DNA of 64,000 nucleotides from Actinophytocola oryzae. Lineage in GTDB: Bacteria; Actinomycetota; Actinomycetes; Mycobacteriales; Pseudonocardiaceae. Position 1 is the first letter of the stretch. Every line of letters starts with the position of its first letter. Shown in pieces: positions 31,686 to 38,495 of the stretch. The notes under the pieces were generated by a model. That model had not been told where the DNA came from and made no database searches. It saw only the letters and a list, made by a program, of their open reading frames with translations. A program made the translations under genes and the position numbers. Location of the stretch: positions 1 through 64,000 of the forward strand of contig NZ_SOCP01000003.1 in assembly GCF_004364325.1 (NCBI RefSeq), in the 5' to 3' direction.

Positions 31686-33236
31686 GTGCTCAGGTCGGTG
31701 ATCGGCGGCAGCGAGGTCGGGGGCGGCACGGAGTACGTGTCCAGCAACCCCGCGGTGCTCGACGACGTGGTGGCGACGGTCGAGCTCGCCGACGCGGTGA
31801 CGTTCCGGGCCGCGTGTGCCGCGGCGCGCGAGGCGCAGCGGGAGTGGGCGCTCGTGCCCGCGCCGGTGCGGGGCCAGGTCGTCGGCGCCTTCGGCAGGCT
31901 GGTCGCGGCCAACAAGGCGGCGCTGGCACGGCTCGTGACCCGCGAGATCGGCAAGCCGTACGCCGAGGCGCTCGGCGAGGTCCAGGAGATCATCGACACC
32001 TGCGAGTTCTTCCTCGGCGAGGGGCGGCGGCTCTACGGGCAGACCGTGCCTTCCGAGATGCCCGACAAGCAGCTCTTCACCTACCGGGTGCCGGTCGGGG
32101 TCGCGGTCGTCGTGACGGCGGGGAACTTCCCGGTCGCGGTGCCCTCCTGGTACCTCGCACCCGCGCTGCTCTGCGGGAACGCCGTGGTGTGGAAGCCGGC
32201 CGAGTACGCGTCGGCGTGCGCGCGGGCGCTGTCGGAGCTGGCCTGGCGGGCCGGGGTGCCCGCCGGCGTGCTGAACCTCGTCTTCGCCGACGGCGACACG
32301 ACCTACGCCGGGCTGGACGCCGCCCTGGGCGACGGTCTCGTCGACAAGGTCGGGTTCACCGGGTCGACGGCGGTCGGCCGCCGGGTCGGCGAGCTGTGCG
32401 GGCGCCACCTGCAGACGCCGTGCCTCGAGCTGGGCGGCAAGAACCCCATGGTCGTCGCGCCGGACGCCAACCTCGAGCTGGCCGTCGAGGCGGCGCTGTT
32501 CTCCGGGTACGGGACGGCCGGGCAGCGGTGCACCTCGCTCGGGACCGTCATCGCGCACACCGACGTGCACGACGAGTTCCTCCGGCGCTTCGCCGACGCC
32601 GTGTCCGCCGCGCCGGTCGGCGATCCGACGGCCGACGTCGTGTACGGGCCGATGCTGGATGACAGGTTCGCCCGTGGCTTCGAGAACACGCTCGGCTGGG
32701 TCGGGGACCACCACACGGTGCTCGGGTCCACCTCCGTCGGCCGGATCACGGCCGACGCGCCCCGCGAGGGGTTCGTCGGCGACCCCGCGACCGGGCTGTA
32801 CTACCACCCGGTCCTGCTCGACGGGGTGCGACCGACGGACAAGGTGTTCACCGAGGAGACGTTCGGGCCGGTCGTCGGCGTCACCACCTACGACACCCTC
32901 GACGAGGCAATCGAGCTGGCCAACGCGCCCGGGTACGGGCTGTCCTCCGCCGTCTACACGACCGACCCGCGCACCGCGTTCCGGTTCCGGCAGGGAGTCG
33001 GGGCGGGCATGGTGAGCGTGAACAACTCGACGTCGGGGGCGGAGGCGCACCTGCCCTTCGGCGGCAACGGCAAGTCCGGCAACGGCAGCCGCCAGTCCGG
33101 GGTGTGGGTGCTCGACCAGTTCACCAGGTGGCAGTCGATGAACTGGGACTTCTCGGGGTCGCTGCAGAAGGCACAGCTCGACGTGACGACGATCGAGCCG
33201 GAAATGGAGTACCGGCTGCCCGCCACCTGGCTCTAG
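31686..33236 (+). CDS. NAD(P)-dependent aldehyde dehydrogenase
   Basis: A 516-aa aldehyde dehydrogenase. The cofactor region shows TAGNFPVAVPSW and KPAEYA with FTGSTAVGRRVGEL. The catalytic Glu is near 248 in LELGGKNP and the nucleophile Cys near 282 in GQRCTS. The C-terminal EETFGPVV and AEAHLPFGGNGKSGNG are typical. Relatives oxidise semialdehydes such as alpha-ketoglutaric or aminoadipic semialdehyde; the substrate here is not set by context. Start: GTG 31686 has GGGAGG 9 bp upstream; GTG 31680 is also possible. An acetyltransferase gene follows after 10 bp. Confidence 0.9.
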   Translation: MLRSVIGGSEVGGGTEYVSSNPAVLDDVVATVELADAVTFRAACAAAREAQREWALVPAPVRGQVVGAFGRLVAANKAALARLVTREIGKPYAEALGEVQEIIDTCEFFLGEGRRLYGQTVPSEMPDKQLFTYRVPVGVAVVVTAGNFPVAVPSWYLAPALLCGNAVVWKPAEYASACARALSELAWRAGVPAGVLNLVFADGDTTYAGLDAALGDGLVDKVGFTGSTAVGRRVGELCGRHLQTPCLELGGKNPMVVAPDANLELAVEAALFSGYGTAGQRCTSLGTVIAHTDVHDEFLRRFADAVSAAPVGDPTADVVYGPMLDDRFARGFENTLGWVGDHHTVLGSTSVGRITADAPREGFVGDPATGLYYHPVLLDGVRPTDKVFTEETFGPVVGVTTYDTLDEAIELANAPGYGLSSAVYTTDPRTAFRFRQGVGAGMVSVNNSTSGAEAHLPFGGNGKSGNGSRQSGVWVLDQFTRWQSMNWDFSGSLQKAQLDVTTIEPEMEYRLPATWL

Positions 33237-33246
33237 ATTGCGCCAC

Positions 33247-33699
33247 ATGGCGGATTTCGAGATCGACGACGACCGGTCGCGGGTGGACCGGGACGTGCTG
33301 TGGGAGTTCCTGTCCACCAAGGCGTACTGGGGGCGGTTCCGCGACCGCGCGAAGGTGGAGCGGCAGCTCGAGGCGGCCTGGCGCGTGGTCGCCGCGTACC
33401 GGTCCGCCGACGGCGCCATGATCGGCTTCGCGCGTGCCATGTCCGACGGCGAGGCGTCGGCCTACCTCGCCGACGTGTTCGTCGTCGAGGAGGCCCGTGG
33501 CGCGGGCGTGGGCAAGGCGCTCGTGCACGCCATGATCGAGGAGGGCCCCGGCCCCCACCTGCGGTGGATGCTGCACACCCTCGACGCGCACGAGCTGTAC
33601 CGGCCGTTCGGGTTCGCGGAGCCGGACGCCACCTTCATGGAACGCAGGGGCCGCGCCGCGGAGGTCTTCGGTCACCACGGCGCCGGTCCCGGGTCCTGA
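33247..33699 (+). CDS. GNAT-family N-acetyltransferase
   Basis: A 150-aa GNAT protein. Motif A is FVVEEARGAGVGKALVHAMI near 80-100, giving the acetyl-CoA pyrophosphate loop, and HELYRPFGFAEP near 118 is the closing strand-turn. ATG 33247 lies 10 bp past the dehydrogenase stop with no clear ribosome site, so it may depend on coupling. The acceptor is unknown. It is unrelated in detail to the four small GNATs in the biosynthetic cluster. Confidence 0.85.
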   Translation: MADFEIDDDRSRVDRDVLWEFLSTKAYWGRFRDRAKVERQLEAAWRVVAAYRSADGAMIGFARAMSDGEASAYLADVFVVEEARGAGVGKALVHAMIEEGPGPHLRWMLHTLDAHELYRPFGFAEPDATFMERRGRAAEVFGHHGAGPGS

Positions 33700-33734
33700 C
33701 CACCCGGCGGTTCGTGAAACGTTGCAACACGGTC

Positions 33735-33780
33735 TTGACGGCACCCTGGGAGCGCTCCTACGCTGCGGAAAGCGCTTTCC
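33735..33780 (+). promoter_or_regulatory. Promoter with LacI-type palindromes before the sugar ABC operon
   Basis: TTGACG (33735-33740) and TACGCT (33759-33764) are 18 bp apart. GGAGCGCTCC (33749-33758) lies in the spacer and GGAAAGCGCTTTCC (33767-33780) just downstream, centres 20 bp apart. The second is a textbook LacI/GalR-family operator. GAAACGTTGC at 33717-33726 is a further related half. Repressor binding here would block the importer until sugar is present. No LacI gene is in the window. Confidence 0.65.
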
Positions 33781-33837
33781 CTGCCGAGTGCTGGTCATCC
33801 TACGGACGTCAGAGCTGATCTCCCGAGGAGCAACGCC

Positions 33838-35160
33838 ATGCAGCGCACGTCTCCGTCAGCCAACCACCATGTCTCCCGCCGGACGGTGCTGTTCGCCGTG
33901 CCTGCCGCGCTCGCCCTGTCCGCCTGCTCCGGGTCGGGTGGCGGGAGCACGGCGCTGTCCAACGAGCCGGTGACCCTGCGCTTCACGTGGTGGGGGTCCG
34001 ACGCACGGCACCAGCGAACGCAGCAGGTCATCAAGCTCTTCCAGGCCAAGCACAAGAACATCACCGTCAAGGGCGAGTTCAAGGAGTGGAACGGCTACTG
34101 GGACAGCCTCGCCACCAGCGCGGCCGCCCAGGAGGCGCCGGACGTCATCCAGATGGACGAGCTCTACCTCGCCTCCTACGCCGAACGCGGCGCGCTCCTC
34201 GACCTGTCCAGGGTGCGCGACCACCTCGACACCAGCGGGATCGACGAGGACATCCTGTCGACGGGCAAGGTCGAGGACAAGCAGTACGCCATCCCCACCG
34301 GCCTCAACGCGTACTCGATGGTCGTCAACACCGACATCCTCGACCGGTTCGGCATCGACCTGCCCGACGACGACACGTGGAGCTGGGACGACCTGACCGA
34401 GATCGGCGGGAAGGTGTCGGCGGCAGGCGGCGGGCAGATCACCGGCGTGCAGTCGTGGGGTTTCGACATGGGTGGGCTCAACGTCTGGATCCGGCAGACC
34501 GGCGGGACGCTGTTCGACGACAGGGGTGACGTCTCGGTCAAGCCCGAGGTGCTCGCCGACTACTGGTCCTACCTGGTCGAGCTGGCCGACAAGCACGTCG
34601 CGCCGCCGCCGTCCGTGACCGTCGAGCGGGCCACGGCGAGCCTCGACCAGTCCGGCACGGCGACCAACACGGCGGCGTTCGGCACGTGGTGGAACACGCA
34701 GCTGGTCTCGCTCGTCGCCGCCAGCGGCCAGAACCTCAAGCTGTTGAAGCTGCCCGGTGAGGCGGACGCCAAGAAACGCGGCACGTTCTTCAAGTCGTCC
34801 ATGTACTGGTCGGTCTTCTCCCGCAGCAAGCACCCCGGCGAGGCCGCGCTGCTCGTGGACTTCCTCACGAACAGCAGGGAGGCGGCCGAGGTGATGCTGA
34901 CCGACCGGGGTGTGCCGGGGAACAAGGCGATCCGCGAGTTCATCCAGCCCAAGCTCGACCCCGCCGACCAGGCGGCGGTCGAGTACCTCGACGACCTCAA
35001 GGCGTCGCCGCCGCCACGCGTGACCCCCAACGGCGGCAGCAACATCGAGAAGATCCTCCAGAGGCACACCGAGCAGGTCCTCTTCGGACAGGTGAAGCCG
35101 GACCAGGCGGCCACGTCCTTCATCACCGAGCTGCAGGCCGAGATCGACGCGGCGGCATGA
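33838..35160 (+). CDS. Sugar ABC transporter substrate-binding lipoprotein
   Basis: A 440-aa extracellular binding protein. A twin-arginine-like signal (SRRTVLF) and lipobox LSAC with lipidated Cys30 lead into the family-1 solute-binding fold (VTLRFTWWGSDARHQRTQQV, FKEWNGYWDSLATSAA, DVIQMDELYLASYAERGALL). It captures an oligosaccharide outside the membrane and hands it to the permeases. Its stop overlaps the first permease by 4 bp. No ATPase gene adjoins; in actinomycetes a shared MsiK-type ATPase usually powers such importers. Confidence 0.92.
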   Translation: MQRTSPSANHHVSRRTVLFAVPAALALSACSGSGGGSTALSNEPVTLRFTWWGSDARHQRTQQVIKLFQAKHKNITVKGEFKEWNGYWDSLATSAAAQEAPDVIQMDELYLASYAERGALLDLSRVRDHLDTSGIDEDILSTGKVEDKQYAIPTGLNAYSMVVNTDILDRFGIDLPDDDTWSWDDLTEIGGKVSAAGGGQITGVQSWGFDMGGLNVWIRQTGGTLFDDRGDVSVKPEVLADYWSYLVELADKHVAPPPSVTVERATASLDQSGTATNTAAFGTWWNTQLVSLVAASGQNLKLLKLPGEADAKKRGTFFKSSMYWSVFSRSKHPGEAALLVDFLTNSREAAEVMLTDRGVPGNKAIREFIQPKLDPADQAAVEYLDDLKASPPPRVTPNGGSNIEKILQRHTEQVLFGQVKPDQAATSFITELQAEIDAAA

Positions 35161-36059
35161 CCGTTGTCCGCGGCAGGCCTGCGCCGGGGCGGAAGGACAA
35201 CCTGGCGGCCTACCTGTTCCTCGCGCCGTGGCTCGTCGGGCTCGTGGTGATCACGCTCGGCCCGGTGGCGGCGTCGCTGGTGCTGAGCTTCACCGACTAC
35301 AACCTGTTGCAGCCGCCCGAATGGGCCGGTTTCGACAACTTCGTGCGGATGCTGACCGACGACCGGCTGCACAACTCGCTGCGGGTCACGTTCACGTACG
35401 TGTTCGTGTCGGTGCCGCTGCAGCTCGCGCTCGCACTGCTGCTGGCGGTCGTGCTCGACCGGGGTGTGCGCGGGATGTCGTTCTACCGCTCGATCTTCTA
35501 CCTGCCGTCGCTGCTCGGCTCCAGCGTGGCGATCGCCATCCTGTGGCGGCAGGTGTTCGGCACCGAGGGGCTCGTGAACCACTTCCTCGGGCTCTTCGGC
35601 GTCACGGGCCGGGGGTGGATCTCCGAGCCGGAGACGGCGTTGTCGTCGCTGGTCGTGCTGAACGTGTGGACGTTCGGCGCGCCGATGGTCATCTTTCTGG
35701 CCGGGTTGCGCCAGATCCCGGCGATGTACCACGAGGCTGCCGCGGTGGACGGTGCCGGACCGTTGCGGCGGTTCAGAAGCGTGACGCTGCCGCTGCTGAC
35801 GCCGATCATCTTTTTCAACCTGGTGCTGCAGATCATCCACGCGTTCCAGGCGTTCACGCAGGCGTTCGTCGTGTCGAACGGGACGGGCGGGCCGTCGGAC
35901 TCGACGCTGTTCTTCACCGTCTACGTCTACCAGCGGGCCTTCGCGAACTTCGACATGGGTTACGCGTCGGCGATGGCGTGGGTGCTGCTGGTGATCATCG
36001 CGGCGTTCACCGCGATCAACTTCTGGGCGTCGAGGTTCTGGGTGTTCTATGACGACTGA
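35157..36059 (+). CDS. Sugar ABC transporter permease (MalF-like)
   Basis: A 300-aa permease with six predicted membrane helices. The cytoplasmic EAA loop EAAAVDGAGPLRRFRSVTLP near 200 contacts the ATPase. ATG 35157 overlaps the binding-protein stop by 4 bp, and its end overlaps the next permease by 11 bp. It forms the channel with that permease. Confidence 0.92.
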   Translation: MTVVRGRPAPGRKDNLAAYLFLAPWLVGLVVITLGPVAASLVLSFTDYNLLQPPEWAGFDNFVRMLTDDRLHNSLRVTFTYVFVSVPLQLALALLLAVVLDRGVRGMSFYRSIFYLPSLLGSSVAIAILWRQVFGTEGLVNHFLGLFGVTGRGWISEPETALSSLVVLNVWTFGAPMVIFLAGLRQIPAMYHEAAAVDGAGPLRRFRSVTLPLLTPIIFFNLVLQIIHAFQAFTQAFVVSNGTGGPSDSTLFFTVYVYQRAFANFDMGYASAMAWVLLVIIAAFTAINFWASRFWVFYDD

Positions 36060-36942
36060 GCTGTCGGTCCGGGTCACGCCGCCGGTGGCCGAGGCGCCGC
36101 CGCGTCGCGTGCGGCGGTTGCGTGTGCGGTCGGCGGTCAAGCACCTGGTGCTGGTCGCCACGGCGGTGGTGATGCTGTATCCGGTGCTGTGGATGGTGGT
36201 CAGCTCGCTCCGGCCGCAGGACAAGATCTTCCAGGAGCCGGGGCTGCTGCTCACCGAGGTGCGGGCACGGAACTACCCGGACGGGTGGACGGCACTCGCG
36301 GACACCTTCGACGTCTACCTGGTGAACTCGGGGATCGTCGTGCTCGGCGCGATCGTGGGGAACCTGGTGTCGTGCTCGATGGCGGCGTACGCGTTCGCGC
36401 GCCTGGAGTTCACCGGGCGTCGGCCGTTGTTCGCCGTCATGCTGATGACGATCATGCTGCCGGTGCACGTGGTGATCGTGCCGCAGTACATCCTGTTCTC
36501 GGAGCTGGGCTGGCTCAACACGTTCCTGCCGCTGATCGTGCCGAAACTCCTGGCCACCGACGCGTTCTTCGTGTTCCTGATGGTGCAGTTCATCCGGGGC
36601 ATCCCGCGCGAGCTGGACGACGCGGCACGGATCGACGGCTGCGGGCACGCCGGGATCTTCCTGCGGGTCATCCTGCCGCTGATGACCCCGGCGCTCGCGA
36701 CGACGGCGATCTTCACGTTCATCTGGACGTGGAACGACTTCTTCAGCCAGCTGATCTACCTGACCGACCCGGACAAGTACACCGTGCCGGTCGCCCTGAG
36801 ATCCTTTGTGGACTCGACGACCGGCACCTCCTGGGGCTCGATGTTCGCGATGTCCGTGGTGTCGCTGGTGCCCGTGTTCCTCGCCTTCCTGATCGGACAG
36901 CGGTTCCTGGTCAAGGGCATTGCGACGACGGGCATCCGGTGA
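36049..36942 (+). CDS. Sugar ABC transporter permease (MalG-like)
   Basis: A 297-aa permease. A cytoplasmic Arg-rich N-terminus precedes six helices, and the EAA loop reads LDDAARIDGCGHAGIFLRVI near 190. A typical MalG-type end is present (FLIGQRFLVKGIATTGIR). It is the last gene of the importer operon; the palindrome array follows 8 bp later. Confidence 0.92.
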   Translation: MTTELSVRVTPPVAEAPPRRVRRLRVRSAVKHLVLVATAVVMLYPVLWMVVSSLRPQDKIFQEPGLLLTEVRARNYPDGWTALADTFDVYLVNSGIVVLGAIVGNLVSCSMAAYAFARLEFTGRRPLFAVMLMTIMLPVHVVIVPQYILFSELGWLNTFLPLIVPKLLATDAFFVFLMVQFIRGIPRELDDAARIDGCGHAGIFLRVILPLMTPALATTAIFTFIWTWNDFFSQLIYLTDPDKYTVPVALRSFVDSTTGTSWGSMFAMSVVSLVPVFLAFLIGQRFLVKGIATTGIR

Positions 36943-36949
36943 CCGCACT

Positions 36950-37112
36950 GAAGGACGCCTTCAGTGCGCTGCGCGTTACGAAGGACGCCTTCAGTGCGCT
37001 GCGCGTTACGAAGGACGCCTTCAGTGCGCTGCGCGTTACGAAGGACGCCTTCATTACGGTGGGCGTTACGAAGGCGTCCTTCAGTGCAGTGGGCGTTACG
37101 AAGGACGCCTTC
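36950..37112. repeat. Six 13-bp palindromes with an exact 30-bp period
   Basis: GAAGGACGCCTTC begins at 36950, 36980, 37010, 37040 and 37100; the fifth unit, at 37070, is the reverse complement GAAGGCGTCCTTC. The 17-bp intervals are near-identical (AGTGCGCTGCGCGTTAC). The array fills the gap between two convergent genes, and the last unit overlaps the glycosyltransferase stop codon. Each unit can form a small hairpin. It is the same family as 8711-8753. Confidence 0.8.
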
Positions 37113-38280
37113 AGTACGGTGGGTGGGTCAGGTGGTCGGCGGCTGTCTGGGCGCCGACCCGTCGTATCGACGGGGCTATGGAACGGGCTCTGGTCGCCAC
37201 TTCCGGTTGCAGTGCCAGCTTGAGTGAGTCCGTGAGCGAGTCGGTGGCCGTGTGGGTCACGCCGATGCCCAGCTCGCGCACGCGGTCGGCGAAGTAGAAC
37301 TGGTCGTAGAGGTGCGGCACGACCACCTGCGGCACACCGGAGAGCGCGGCCGTCGTGGTGGTGCCGGAGCCGCCGTGGTGCACCACCGCTGCCACGTGCG
37401 GGAACAGCGCCTGGAGGTTGGTCTCCGTGACGGTCAGGCAGTCGTCGCCGGCCGCGTCGAGGCCCGCCCAGCCGCGCAGGACGATCGCGCGGTGGCCGAG
37501 CGCACGGGCCGCCTCGAGCATGGCGGCGCCGGTGACACGCGGGGACGCCATGCTGCCGAAGCCGAAGTAGACGGGCGGCTCGCCTGCCGCCAGGAAGTCC
37601 GTCAGCTCCGCCGACAGCGGGCGGTCGTCGGCAGGCAGCCACGCGCCGGTCTGGGTCACCGCGAGGTCCGCCGGGGTCACCCACGGCGCCAGTGCGGGGT
37701 CGGCGGCCAGCACGGGGTGGTCGGTGACCACGTGGCCGAGCACGTCCTCGACCGGCGCCAGCCCCGCGGCCACGCGCTGCTCGTTGAGCGCCGGACCCCA
37801 CATGGCCGTCCGGCGGGCCGCCTCCCGCTGCCACAGGGTGCGGTTGTCCACCGACGGGTCGGCGGGCGGCATGCCGGGCAGCGGCACCGGCGCGTGGTGC
37901 GGCGACGGCAGCACGACCGGGCTGAAGTCGGCGAAGACGTAGCGGGTGCCCAGCAGCTCGGCCACCGAAGGGGCCGCCACCTGGATCTGGTTGCAGCCCA
38001 CGATGACGTCACGGTCGGCACCCGCCTCGCGCAGCGTCGCGAACTGGGTGGCGACGGTCTCGGCGATGGAGGCGAACAGCTCGAGCTGCGTCGCGGGGCG
38101 GGGGGTCCTCGCCGTCAGCGGCGGACCGATCGGCACGAACGGCAGCCCCCCGGCGAGTTCGCGGAAGTCCGGCGGGGCGCAGAGCCGGACGTCGCAGCCC
38201 TGTTCCCGCAGCAGAAGGCCGAGTGCGAGCAGTGGTTGGAAGTCGCCTCGGGAACCGATCGTGGACAACAGAAAACGCAT
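37111..38280 (-). CDS. UDP/nucleotide-sugar glycosyltransferase (GT1, antibiotic type)
   Basis: A 389-aa GT-B enzyme. The N-terminal acceptor domain starts RFLLSTIGSRGDFQPLLALG. The donor domain carries the GT1 signature VVHHGGSGTTTTAALSGVPQ near 295-315, followed by VVPHLYDQFYFADRVRELGI. Close relatives glycosylate natural products (glycopeptide, macrolide or polyene aglycones). ATG 38280 is preceded by AAGGGG. It is divergent from the LuxR-ATPase regulator of the biosynthetic cluster, so it may decorate that product, but it is not part of the coupled operon. Its stop overlaps the palindrome array. Confidence 0.88.
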   Translation of the reverse strand: MRFLLSTIGSRGDFQPLLALGLLLREQGCDVRLCAPPDFRELAGGLPFVPIGPPLTARTPRPATQLELFASIAETVATQFATLREAGADRDVIVGCNQIQVAAPSVAELLGTRYVFADFSPVVLPSPHHAPVPLPGMPPADPSVDNRTLWQREAARRTAMWGPALNEQRVAAGLAPVEDVLGHVVTDHPVLAADPALAPWVTPADLAVTQTGAWLPADDRPLSAELTDFLAAGEPPVYFGFGSMASPRVTGAAMLEAARALGHRAIVLRGWAGLDAAGDDCLTVTETNLQALFPHVAAVVHHGGSGTTTTAALSGVPQVVVPHLYDQFYFADRVRELGIGVTHTATDSLTDSLKLALQPEVATRARSIAPSIRRVGAQTAADHLTHPPY

Positions 38281-38495
38281 GTGCGCATCCCCTTCGATCC
38301 GTGCACGGACCTGCGATTATGCGGTCCGAAGGAGGTCTTGCCGCAAGTCCCCCACTGCGGTATACGTTGAGGTGGGCATGAAAACGGCGGCAGGCTGTCC
38401 GGGAGAGGACGCCCTGGTGTGTCAGTGACCGCACGAATGTCCCGCAATACCAACGAAACGTTCGGCCGGCGCGCGGCTGGGTTAGGGTAAGTCAC

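Noticed and set aside
36950..37112. CRISPR-like array
   Set aside because: The repeats are only 13-bp palindromes and the 17-bp intervals are nearly identical rather than unique. No cas genes are nearby.
36956..37122. A repeated peptide (KDAFSALRVT units) in a plus-strand frame
   Set aside because: It is the 30-bp palindrome array read as codons. It has no ribosome site, and the same DNA also reads open on the other strand because the period is a multiple of three.
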